Assembly: GCF_001411555.2 (NCBI RefSeq)
Contig: NC_049903.1
Coordinates: forward strand, 12,210,362 to 12,274,361
DNA: 64,000 bases
DNA from: Juglans regia
Taxonomy: Eukaryota > Streptophyta > Magnoliopsida > Fagales > Juglandaceae
Direction: 5' to 3'
In this document: piece by piece, positions 34,741 to 45,040 of the stretch
How the letters are laid out: every line of letters starts with the position of its first letter
Numbering within the stretch: the stretch's first letter is position 1
Notes under the pieces: model-generated
What the model was told of the DNA's origin: nothing
Databases searched by the model: none
Seen by the model: only the letters and a program-made list of their open reading frames with translations
Made by a program: the position numbers and the translations under genes

Positions 34741-35187
34741 AATTTTCTGAGTGTTGAACCCACCCGCACATGCATCTAGGGTGGACAAGTTGCCCTCCTG
34801 CCCTCTAGTGGAACAGACCGATTGGGTAGACGGGTCAGGTTGCGGGAGCTTGCCACCCAGCCTAAAATATCATATTAAATCAGCACTTATCTAATTTAAG
34901 TTATTTGAATTAAATATTGCTAGTATGGAAAGCTTGTGACTCTCTTCTGGTTTATAGTTGTCTGCTACGTACCATTATAAAACTTGTAAAACCTATCGCT
35001 GGCAGAATTTAATGCTAGACGTTGGCCTTTTAAAATATTGTTCAGTACTTGTAAATCAGTACGTAAATAAACCACTCGCTACGATCGAGTACAGATAAGA
35101 GATGAATGATAAAATATGTTACTGATGCGATTGTGTAGCCATCGATCTTATTCCAATTCGAATGCCTTCTCAGTTAAAATTGAATAT

Positions 35188-35225
<38 letters not shown>

Positions 35226-35412
35226 GTTGGAGGTTATAATTTATAAGGGCCGATTGTGGGTAAATTTATGTACTGGGCAAATAGTAAGTATTACCTTCTG
35301 GCCAGCGCCCACATGCATCATATATGCAAGGGCCCTTAGATTGGCCATTTGGACGCCAATAACTTGTTCGACAAAAGATCAACGAGGGAATAATATAACC
35401 AAGATCATGTGG

Positions 35413-35983
35413 AGGCCTGTTAATCCGGACCGGATTTTTTCCCGATCCAATAAGAACCCGAATAATAGGATTCGGGCACGGAACAAATCCGGACCGGTAT
35501 TTACATAGAAAAATCTAAGTACACCCAGTCCGAATACAGAATTTTAAAATCGGAACCCGGGCATTTTTTTTTTTTTTTCCCGGTTTGAATTTTTTTTTTT
35601 CTTTCTAGCAACTAAACAAATAGAAACTTAAAAGGAAAGTGCATATTATGTCCAATGAATTATCCATTTTATAATTTTTTTTTTTACTCTCTTCTCCACA
35701 TGGCTTTTTATTTGTAGTCAAGGAACATGTAGGTCTTGATTTAAAAAATTAAATAAATAGAGTTTGAATGCTGCATAACCATTTTTTTCATAAAAAAAAT
35801 ATTCATAACATGTAAGATTTGATTTTTATTTTTTTTTTAAAGAAAAATCGGGTACAACCCGGGAACTCAAGTTTTGGATTTTTAAAAACTGGTTTTCAAT
35901 CTGGGTTCCGGCCCGGTTTTGAAACCCGGGTTTTAGTCTAGGTATACTCGGGTTTTCAGACTAGAACACGGATGAACAGTACT
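35413..35983. mobile_element. hAT-like non-autonomous element, 571 bp
   Basis: Inverted ends AGGCCTGTTAATCCG and complement of CGGATGAACAGTACT (AG--CTGTT-ATCCG shared), flanked by 8-mers TCATGTGG (35405-35412) and ACATGTGG (35984-35991), one mismatch. The inside carries several CCCGG and CCGGACCGG palindromes and T-runs; no coding capacity. Confidence 0.7.
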
Positions 35984-35991
35984 ACATGTGG

Positions 35992-36459
35992 TTATAATGC
36001 TCGTCAACTCTACTTTCATATAAAGACACATCAAGAGGACAAAATAAGTTTTCCGACACGTAATTAATTCTCTCAATGATATCCCCTATCTCTAATCTCT
36101 TTGTCAAATTCAAGACGCTACTCAGAATCTTTATTTCGATACTGTTATATTAATCTGTTGCTTGTCTTAAAAGTGTAAGTTGACGAAAAGATATAAATTT
36201 AATTTAATTGTTTAATTTATATTCCCTAACCTTGATTTGGTTAAACTTCTCTCTTTAAGTGGAAAAGGATGCGAGAGTACAATTAATAAAAAAAGTTTCT
36301 GTTAAATAACTAAAAAGATAAAAGAGAAAAAATAAAGGAAGAAAATAAAGTAATCTAAAGGTTACAGTTGATATTTTGTAATATATATTTTTTAGAAAAT
36401 GAATGCAGATTAAAAAAAATGTAATAAAGATCTGTATTACTTTGCATCGTGCAATATTA
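35992..36459. other. AT-rich spacer before LINE
   Basis: No coding or repeat structure recognised. Confidence 0.4.
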
Positions 36460-37591
36460 CTTATAATTTCCCGCTGGATTGAATGCTTATTCGAAAGTCA
36501 TTTTTAATCGTCCTGGTCAACTGTTGGGTCTTCTTCCGGCAATCATTACTTGGCGGTTATGGGGCCGTCGTTGTAAAGTCCGGATGGAAGGAATAATGGA
36601 ATCGGTTCAACAAGTTTGGTGTTCCATCAAATATTGGATTTCTTGGATTGCAGTTAAACTTAACAAGGTTAATTTGTTCAATCGGCGAGATGAAGGTATT
36701 TTAAAATGTTTTAATATGCCGTTAAATGTCATGAGGAAAGAGATTGTCATTCCGGTAAAGTGGAATCAGCCTAAGCAAGGTTGGGTAAATCTGAATGTTG
36801 ATGGTTGTTCTCTAGGTAATCCGGGCCCTTCAGGTGCGGGAGGTATTATTCGAGATGAAAAAGGTAATCTGCTTTGTGGGTTTGCTATTGCTATGGGGCA
36901 TCATTCGAACAATTATTCTGAGCTAATGGGTTTACTTCATGGGCTTCGATATATTGGTTTGATGGGTTTTCTATTTGTGGAAATTGAACTAGATTCTTTG
37001 ATAGTTCAAAATTGGTTGAAGAATCAGAGATGTGGCTTATGGTATATGGAAGACTATTGGGATGAAATTCAGAGTCGTATAGCTGGTATTAATGTTTCAT
37101 TTGTTCATTGTTATAGAGAATGTAATTCGGTTGCGGATGGTTTAGCTAAAATGGGTGCTAATGGTATTTCGGGATCATGGTTGTCTCTTCCTGAGTTGCC
37201 TCCTGCTATTAGAGGTAACATTAGGCTGGATAGAGGGGGTCTCCCTTACTTACGTAGAATCCGAAGTAGTTGATTAAAAGATTTGTGAGCTGGCTGTTTG
37301 AGAGGTATGTATTTTTTTTGCATTTGATCATTTATTTCTCACTCTATGTTCGTGCAGATTTTGTTTTTGCAGGTTGTTCTTTGAAGGTTTTTTTTGGAGG
37401 TTTTTGTATAGTGGTTGAGTTTTTTGGTTTTTAGGCTTGGGTTTTGGTTTTATTATATTATTTATAGCCCCCAGGCCTTGGGTTGTAACCACGGTTTTCC
37501 TCCGCCACAAGTGAGGGTTGATTAATAAAATTTGGGACGGAGTCACAATTGGACATGTGACTTTCGGCTCTTCATTAAAAAAAAAAAAAAA
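36460..37591 (+). mobile_element. 5'-truncated LINE with poly-A tail
   Basis: The 3' part of an L1-type plant LINE: an RNase H coding region, a ~300-bp 3' UTR and a 15-base A-tail (37577-37591). The 5' junction is near 36460 but I could not find a clear target duplication. Confidence 0.85.
36479..37273 (+). CDS. LINE ORF2 C-terminal fragment with RNase H domain
   Basis: An uninterrupted 264-codon frame whose apparent start (TTG) is only the edge of the truncation. The first third is the end of ORF2 upstream of RNase H. The RNase H fold follows with WVNLNVDGCSLGNPGPSGAG (first Asp), SELMGLLHGL (Glu), IELDSLIVQ (second Asp), CNSVADGLAKMG (last Asp). All four acidic positions are present. The domain removes RNA from RNA-DNA hybrids during retrotransposition. 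The reverse transcriptase and endonuclease are missing, so the copy is dead, yet the frame is still open, which suggests a fairly recent insertion. Confidence 0.85.
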   Translation: MNAYSKVIFNRPGQLLGLLPAIITWRLWGRRCKVRMEGIMESVQQVWCSIKYWISWIAVKLNKVNLFNRRDEGILKCFNMPLNVMRKEIVIPVKWNQPKQGWVNLNVDGCSLGNPGPSGAGGIIRDEKGNLLCGFAIAMGHHSNNYSELMGLLHGLRYIGLMGFLFVEIELDSLIVQNWLKNQRCGLWYMEDYWDEIQSRIAGINVSFVHCYRECNSVADGLAKMGANGISGSWLSLPELPPAIRGNIRLDRGGLPYLRRIRSS

Positions 37592-37719
37592 GACTGTGAT
37601 CTAATTTTGGTGTTGTTGCTTACAAATTAAACTCATGGGAAGTGGTCATGGTGTAAAATCAAGAAATATTTAAGGATTTAAATGGTTTTAATGTATAGTA
37701 CTACCTGCTTTAAGAATTA

Positions 37720-39886
37720 ATTGTCAAGAATTTGACTTTTTACGACTTTTTGTCACCGCAAAAATAATCGCTGAGAATGAGGCAATATGAAGAAATTTTG
37801 CGATTATAAAATTTTCACTGCAACTTACTGAAGTGACTTTTTGTCTCCACAAAAAAATTCGCTGGGAATGGAACGATATGATGAAATTTTGCAGTGAGAA
37901 AATTTTCTTTGAGACTTATTGCAGCGATTAATAACCTTTTTATGACGCGATACTTGGCTAGTGGGAAAACACTTATTACAAAGGTATATTTGCGGCGACA
38001 AATAGTTGCCGAAAAAAGTTACGATATCAAAATCCCACATTCTATTTTTTTCCTCATCTCGAAGGTTTGTGTTTTCTTTCTTCCCCTCTCTCCTTCCCTC
38101 CCAGCCGAGTACTCCTATCTTTCTTTCTTGTGGGTTTCTCTTCCTTATGCAACCCAGTCGTCGTCTCGACAGTACCACCTGTTGACGTTGTATTTCGCGG
38201 GCCTGGACAACTCCACGCAGGCAATGTAAAGCGATCACCTACACAGTAACCAAAGGGGTGACCTTGGGATCTATTGATCCTACAATGCTTAAGTCAGTTA
38301 TTGGTGAAAGAGATGATGAATAGTAGTAAAGACAAGAATGTATGGTGATAGTGATAGATTACCTTGTTTGCTACTGGTAGTGTCTTATTTCTAGTTACGG
38401 ACCTGGTCTCCACGATAGTCATGGGGTGTTGCATAGCATGAGATAATATGCTTGTGATGTCAATTCGTCGAGCTACCCTTATGCTGTCACCTCACCGAGC
38501 TATGAAGTGCTCAGGGTTGTTGTGTATCGCTCGGGCCTTGTGTTGCATTGAATGTGGCATGCCTTCTGCTCTGGGTCGTATTGAATGCGGCATGCCTTCT
38601 CATTAATGCTAGGTGTAAACCGTCGCAAGTCTTTTTGTCTGGTATTGAGTGTTAGGTTCCTTCCCTCTCAAGCCTCGCCTGCATTTCCTGTCTTGCTTCT
38701 CATTGTGAACAGGATTCGACCTGGGCATCATACCCGAGCCTTGACCTGAGTGTCACTGTTTGTCCCAGCCCATACTGTGCACCTCAACCCTAATACTGTG
38801 CGATCAAACCGAGCGGGCTACTCTGGGTGGCAGTGTAGCCCGACTCATTCAATTTTGGATACATTTCACTATCTAGTAGTAATAATGCAGCACTGCCACA
38901 ATGCAGGTGCCATACCTGAGTGCCTCATTTAAAGTTGTTGTTGTCCTTTATACGACCTGCTGTAAGTATTGGAAGTCAATTATTTTCATAATAGTATTTG
39001 AAACAATATTTGATGTATTTAATCTGTCTTAGTACAAAGTGAATTCGCCGCAAATAGTATCTGTTGTTCAATTTGTAACGATATTAAAATCGCTGCAAAA
39101 GGTAAAAGTAATTTCTTTTCCATTAGCTCAAAAATTTGAGAAGGAAAGTAAGCGGCGACTTAGAAATCGTTGGAAATAATGTTTATTAGTGGTATTTTTA
39201 TTGCAACGATATTAAAATCGTTGGGAAATGCCTAAATTTTCTAGAAGACTATTTCCAGCATTTTTTAATCGCCGCAAAACTAGCTATTATGGCGATTTTC
39301 CCATTTACCACAATTAAAATATGGCTACAGTTCTAATGTTATTTGCGGCGATAAAAAATCGCCGCAAAATATCCAATAGTCGCCGCAAATGAGTGAACAG
39401 TAATTGCAACACCAGATTTTCGTATACATTGCTTTAGATTTCAGCGACGATAAGAAAATCGCCGCAAATAAGGGTTAATTGCAACGATTTTTTTTTTTTT
39501 TTGCAGCGATAGTAAAATCGCTGGAAAAGACGTTATTTCTTATAGTATAAGAGACCATTTTCGACGAGCTTTGCTCGTTGGATTTGTTTTTAGATCTTAT
39601 TTGTGCCGCAAATAGACATTTACTGCCAGAAATATTCTAAGACTAAATTAGAAACTTTTTGGCTTCCTTTTCTGGCAATATATGATACTTTCTTCGGCGA
39701 GATAAATCGCCGAAAAAGGCTTATTATTTGCAACTGCCCTCAGAATTGCCAGAAAAAAATTTTACTTGGCTTTATAATAGCGGCGATCCTTTGGTGACTC
39801 AAAATAGCCGGAAATGGACACTTCCAGCAACTTTTAGTGCTATTTCCGACAAAGAGGCTTGCTAGAAGTAAGCTTTTTTCTTGTAA
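37720..39886. mobile_element. CACTA-like element remnant rich in GCGGCGATTTT repeats
   Basis: The right end reads TTTCTTGTAATG near 39875-39886, close to the CACTA end TTTCTTGTAGTG. Flanking regions (37750-37930 and 39040-39880) are packed with inverted and direct copies of GCGGCGAT-AAAATCGCCGCAAA-like motifs, typical sub-terminal arrays of such plant elements. A second end-like motif (TTTCTTATAGTA, ~39536-39547) suggests nested or rearranged ends. The left end is degenerate (near 37725, CAAGAATTTGAC). The middle (38060-38960) is GC-richer with no recognised domain and might be a captured segment. Confidence 0.55.
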
Positions 39887-40206
39887 TGATATTAGGCATT
39901 TTCACATATTTCTTATTCATCTTAAGGTTAGAATTCAATGAGTGTACCAATTATTTTTTTATAGTTAGATGGTTCATATGCTAATGATGATATATTTTAG
40001 GATACAAATTCATGTAAAAACACCCACCAGTTGAAGAGTACTATAAATGGTACTATTGTTTCCCAATAAAACTAAGGGTTCGTCTGGATACAGAGATGGA
40101 AAACCATCTCACCTCATCTCATCGATTCTCCGAACACTCATGGATAAATATATTAAGTCCTATATCAATTAGTTTTTATCCAAACTTTGAGAGTATCAAG
40201 TCATGA

Positions 40207-40241
<35 letters not shown>

Positions 40242-41283
40242 GGGCTCTAAAACATCTATTACTAACAATTCCGAGCTGCAAGTCTGCACACAACCCGATC
40301 CAAAGCTAGCTCGCTCTCCACATGAGTGCCTTACACTCGGCAAGAACAGGTAATTAATTGGGAGTTAAACTTTAGTATGAGCACTCAAAGCATGCAGTCA
40401 ATATTTCTCCTTCAATATCTCTAATAATAGTCTGACAAATAGTACTTTATAAGAAGATAAGATCAATCAACCTTTACTTACAAAATTAAGAAATCAATTC
40501 AAATTTTCTTAGGATGATGCAGTAATCATGAATGGTTGAGTACGTTACTGATTCAAAATTCGAGGTTGGAAATCACGAGGTGGTATTGGGGTTGCATATT
40601 AATTGGTCATTTCAAAAATTGATATATATATATATATACACACGTCTCCTTTACCAACAATATATAATATTATACCTGAAATCATCAGTTCAGTTGTAGT
40701 ACTCTACCACCATGCATTAATGGTGGTAAAGGAATGCTTATATATATATATATATATATATGTAAATGCTTGTATATATTTATATAATTTTCGGTAGTAT
40801 GGCTAGGTTAAATGATACTATGGATCCGGACACTGTTGATCTAGTCATGTTCTGCGTGGTCGTGAGAGAGGTACAATCTTTTTGTATCGGCAATATTCCA
40901 TCGGTTAAATAATTCTGCTAGCTAGCTACTTTTTCATTAATTTCCTTTGTGCTGTATTATATATAGTTCTGATTTCTTCGGTCCCTTTGTCTTTTTCTTT
41001 TTTCTGCTTTTTTGTTCTTTTGTTAGTATGTTATTAAGACTATCACTTTCGAGAGACATGACAAAACAGATCAAAATCAAGTACTATAAAGGTTTTTGAG
41101 TATCACAGATGGTAAAAAAAACATCACATGAACTTGGTAGAATTGATATTGTATGGAAGTTTGATCTGCAAATCATAAGATATCTTTGATTATCCCAACA
41201 TAAAATTTCCCTCAAAAACAAAAAGACCTCCCATTTGTTCTCTCTTCAAATAAAACGATCCAAAACATTATTGAGAGACAACA
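39887..41283. other. Intergenic region downstream of the MADS-box gene
   Basis: No gene recognised. A family B MITE-like fragment begins at about 40077 (GGTTCGTCTGGATACAGAGATGG, then CATCTCACCTCATCTCATCG written as two blocks). TA microsatellites lie at 40209-40238, 40622-40637 and 40739-40760. Confidence 0.45.
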
Positions 41284-41359
41284 CTAGCTATATGTGTGTG
41301 TGTGTATATGTATATATATTAACAAATATATACACACACACACACACACATATAGCTAG
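41284..41359 (-). repeat. Strong hairpin in the MADS-box 3' UTR
   Basis: CTAGCTATATGTGTGTGTG... pairs with ...CACACACATATAGCTAG across a short AT loop, a stem of about 30 bp built on opposing TG and CA microsatellites. It begins 10 bases after the stop codon of the minus-strand MADS gene. Confidence 0.85.
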
Positions 41360-41369
41360 GTAGATTCAT

Positions 41370-42059
41370 TCAAAAGTGCCCCACTCCATAGCCGTAGGCA
41401 GGATGAAAGCCAGAACCAGAAGGATCAGCTCCACTGGCATTGTTAGCAGCAAATAAGGGGTTGGACGACGTCGTTCCTTGGGCAGAATATCCAGAAAGAA
41501 ATGTTGAGGAAGAAGGAAATGTCCCAGCAATCGCAGCATGCTTCTCCTTCATACAGTTGCAAACAGTATTGTAAAGCTCCCTTAGCGACGCGTCCATTTT
41601 CTGTACATCTTCACAGCTAAGCTCCTCAATAGGAGCCTCCCACCAGCCCTTGTCGTCTCCCGGTCTTGCCTTTGTCAACTTTTGGAGCTCCTTTCCTCTC
41701 TCCCTCTCAACTTCCAGTTGGCTAACGAGCTCGGTGTACTGCTGGCTGAGCTCGTTTATTCTCACTCGCCGGTGAGCCTCAACGAGCGGGTGGGTTCTGT
41801 CACCATGCGGATCAGGGTTTTGATTCAGGAAACGGCTGGTCACTGACTCGACAGAAGGGTGACCAAATGAAAAGGGTTTTCCGGCTGGTGAGAAGACAAC
41901 CACTGCCACCTCAGCACCGCACAGGGTGGCCAGCTCGCTTGCTTTTTTGTAGACACCAGATCTGCGTTTTGAGAAAGTGATTAGGCGGTCATCTTCATTC
42001 TCTATTCTCTTCATCTCGATCTTCTGTCTTCCCCTAGTCCTTTTGCCCTCCACTGCCAT
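41370..42059 (-). CDS. Type I (M-alpha) MADS-box transcription factor, AGL62-like, 229 aa
   Basis: Single-exon coding region starting at the ATG at 42059. Residues about 8-66 form the MADS box ([60 protein letters not shown]), which binds CArG-box DNA as a dimer. A coiled-coil-like region (about 95-130) follows, then [18 protein letters not shown], characteristic of the AGL62/AGL61/AGL23 group, and a Ser/Gly-rich tail. These factors act mainly in endosperm and female gametophyte development. No keratin-like K domain of type II MADS is present. The frame is open 39 codons further upstream, but that extension crosses the TATA box, so the internal ATG next to the MADS box is chosen. A TTTTCTGCAG 5 bases before it may mark a 5' UTR intron end. 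Looks functional. Confidence 0.93.
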   Translation of the reverse strand: MAVEGKRTRGRQKIEMKRIENEDDRLITFSKRRSGVYKKASELATLCGAEVAVVVFSPAGKPFSFGHPSVESVTSRFLNQNPDPHGDRTHPLVEAHRRVRINELSQQYTELVSQLEVERERGKELQKLTKARPGDDKGWWEAPIEELSCEDVQKMDASLRELYNTVCNCMKEKHAAIAGTFPSSSTFLSGYSAQGTTSSNPLFAANNASGADPSGSGFHPAYGYGVGHF

Positions 42060-42146
42060 AACTCCTGCAGAAAACACGAGAGAAAGTGAGTTTGGCCTTT
42101 TGTATGTCTTGAACTGATGGCCCTTCTGGTTAATTGGTTGAAGGTG

Positions 42147-42155
42147 TTTATATAG
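42147..42155 (-). promoter_or_regulatory. TATA box of the MADS-box gene
   Basis: The minus strand reads CTATATAAA here, about 90 bases before the ATG. Transcription would start around 42115-42125, leaving a short leader. Confidence 0.65.
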
Positions 42156-42403
42156 AAAAAGGGAAAACTTGGGCAATTAATTAATTAAATTGTTTGTGAG
42201 TCCGTACGTATAGTAATTCTCCCTTTCAAGTTGCCCTTTTCATAGTAGTACTGTCTTAATGCATGCAGAATGAATGGTTTTCGTTGGCACTTTTAATTCT
42301 GTTTACCCATGTCATCATGAGATATTAATTATGTTGCTTCTGTCTTTCCCACCTGGAATAAATGTTCATTTCTGCACAGTTCATTATCTTATACATGCGC
42401 GCA

Positions 42404-42429
42404 TCTCTCTCTCTCTCTCTCTCTCTCTT
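42404..42429. repeat. CT/GA microsatellite upstream of the MADS-box gene
   Basis: Thirteen CT units, read as GA on the gene's strand. GAGA tracts are common in plant promoters. Confidence 0.8.
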
Positions 42430-42632
42430 CATAATCCCACGTATATACGTACGACTACTCCCACTCAATTCAAGTAGTACGTACGTACTACTCATGGTAT
42501 AACATATACAACCTTCTAATTGTAAGAGTTAAAAATCCTTAATTAATATAATATTTATATGAGTTTATGTTAACCTAAATAAAAGATTTTATATTATGAG
42601 TTATATATGGAACTAATTAAATGCCCTTTTTT

Positions 42633-43269
42633 CAGAATATGCTGCTGCACAAAAGAGCAAAGGCAGTGTTTGCAGGGTCTGTGATAAGTTGCAGTAGGGA
42701 AGATAAATGGGAAAATCCTGATATTAAGGCTAATTGGGATATATGCATATGTGAATGCTTCTCTTAATAAATTGGGTATTAATTGGGGTGGTTTTAAGGG
42801 ATGATGAAGGGGAGGTTCTGGCTTTCTTGAATTGATCTGGGGTGGACTAGTGCTTGCAAGATCCTTCGGTTAATGGGGAAGCTTTAGCACTGAGAAGGGC
42901 TGTTTTGCTTTGTGGTGAGCTTGGTTTCAAGATTGTACTAGAAGGGGATTCACAAGTTATAGTCAAGGCTGCCAACAGTAGTGAATCTCTCTTTGCAGAT
43001 TATGGGAATGTGGTGGATGAGGTGATCAGAGGTCTACTAAAAACCAGAGTGGATTGGAAGGTGAGCGAGGTTTGTACATAGGAAGGCCAATAACGTTGCT
43101 CATAAGCTTGCTAGATTAGCTTTCAATTTTCCTATAGAAAGGGTTTGGATTGAAGAAGGCCCTATAGAGTTTTTTTAATACATTACAGCAGGAGAAATAT
43201 TGTAATGAGTGACTATGTACGTAAATGATATGAATGAGAATTGAGGTATACTTTTCAAAAATTAAAAAA
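42633..43269 (+). mobile_element. 5'-truncated LINE remnant (RNase H part)
   Basis: Translation shows LINE RNase H pieces: WENPDIKANWD, then NGEALALRRAVLLCGELGFK with IVLEGDSQVIVKAA. Stops interrupt the start and end. It ends in an A-rich tail (43262-43269) and is flanked by 14-mers AAATGCCCTTTTTT (42619-42632) and AAATGACCTTTTTT (43270-43283) differing at one base, a good target duplication. Inserted about 570 bp upstream of the MADS gene. Confidence 0.82.
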
Positions 43270-43283
43270 AAATGACCTTTTTT

Positions 43284-45040
43284 GTTTTCTTTGACGATCA
43301 AAAAACCAATTTAACTTATTGTTAGATCAATTCTCTAACGTCATTAACTTTGATAATTAAAGAGAAATATGTTAATTATTTTTCATATTATTTTAAGAGA
43401 TTCAATATTATTGTAGTGGTGATCATGGAGTATCAAGATCCTTGAGAAATATATATTGATAGTTTTGATAATATTAAAAATATTTTACACTTAGACCTTT
43501 GGCCTCGTCGATCATGTTGAGACTTCTCATGATCTCTGATCTCACCCTAGCTCTTGGTGATGCATGTAGATCATGCGTTGAGCCGTCACCCTACCATGCA
43601 TGAGTTTGTGTCTCCTTCCAGCTTCTCTTACTATATATTCTCCTTTCAATCTCCCCGAATATTCTATTTGCGGCTCTTTGTTTTGCTATCTCTTTTGCTT
43701 TTGCTTCATTTACTTAACCTATTTCGGGAGTTTTAATCGCTTCTTCGCATTTAGAGGACGTCTAGGGTGAGGGCCGACCGTCGGTAAGTAGTAGATCTTA
43801 TAATCACTACAAGAAAAATGGATTTTTGTGACTATTTAATTGCGACGAAAATGTTATTTGTGATCAAAACATACTCATTTTAGTTGTAAATAGTCATTTC
43901 GCTGAAATTAAATGGTTACAAATAAACAATTTTCTTGTAGTGAATCGACGACCATCCATCCCGTATCCATCATGGAAGGGAAATTCTCTCAACTATTATA
44001 GGGAGTAAAAATTTTATTTGCAATGAAACTATATATGCAATTTTATTAATAAATATAGATAAAAGGAAAAAATATATTATTTTAAAAAATATATTATTAT
44101 AATTTTAAATTTTTTTTAAACATAATCGTATAGACTTACATGAACATTTTTTATTTGAGAACTGTACGTAGACTAACTAGATCGGCCTCTCTTCTATTGG
44201 TTCATTCCTTTTCTAAATCTGATTTTGTTTAATATTTTTTACACGTTCCAGCCTAATCAATTGTGTCATGAGTTGCACATAAATTTCTTCCTTTTTCAAA
44301 TTTATTATGGAAAGCTATTGCTTCCAAAGAATCGCTTTTTAAGACGGTTCGTTTGGTCTAATTTTAGACATATTTTAAAATCGAATCGATATTATACCGG
44401 TTATAAAATTTGAAGAATCGATGTTGCATTGATTGTATCTTTAAATTGGTATTTTTTATTTTATTGAATTCGGTCTAATTCAATCCGATTTTTTCAATAT
44501 ATTATATATTATATAATATATAAATATATATTATAGTATATAATAATACATTATAATATATTATAATATATAATGATATAGTATTAGTATAATTATTAAT
44601 AAAATAGATTATAATGATAATATATAGTTATTTATATAGGACTTTAAAATTTATTATTATATTAATCAGTAATTATCATATAATACAAAATTATTTTATA
44701 TATAATTATATATAATATAAAAAATATTTTATACAATATAAAAAATCAAAATATATACATATGAACCAGTCTAGTGTTAGAAAAAGAAAAATCGGAATCA
44801 GATCGATTTTGATTGATTTTGAGAAAAATGAAACTAGTATCGGACTGAACTGAACCTAGTACTGGATCCAACCCACTAGCTCGGTCTGATTTATTGGTGA
44901 AATTGATTTTTTTTTCACTCGCTTTTTTTAATCGACATGTTCAAACTTTATTAGTTTTTTAAATTTATTATAGAGAGCTCGTTCCATAGATAAAATTTTA
45001 TGATTATATACCAGTTTATAATATCCAATCAAAACCCTAA
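43284..45040. other. AT-rich intergenic region
   Basis: No gene recognised apart from the CACTA MITE at 43805-43942. A strongly AT-rich tract (44500-44760, TATAATATATTATA-like) is flanked by stretches such as AAAATCGAATCGATA and ATCGGAATCAGATCGATTTT that may be ends of an old element. Confidence 0.4.
43805..43942. mobile_element. 138-bp CACTA-type MITE
   Basis: Perfect 13-bp inverted ends CACTACAAGAAAA / TTTTCTTGTAGTG, flanked by AAT on both sides (43802-43804 and 43943-43945). No coding capacity; a minimal deletion derivative or MITE of a CACTA family. Confidence 0.92.

Larger units (their letters stand above)
33091..35412. other. Intergenic region with direct repeats and a G-rich tract
   Basis: No gene recognised. 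It contains a ~87-bp direct repeat (33374-33663), a ~25-bp direct repeat (GGTGCCC-TTTTGA-GCGCATAAGA at about 33775 and 33855), an A-run at 34248-34265, a G-rich tract on the minus strand (34706-34740) and a TA microsatellite at 35191-35221. Confidence 0.45.

Noticed and set aside
42060..42176. Longer start for the MADS-box protein (39 extra codons)
   Set aside because: The extension crosses the TATA box and probable transcription start, and its residues do not resemble a MADS N-terminus. The ATG next to the MADS box is the better start.
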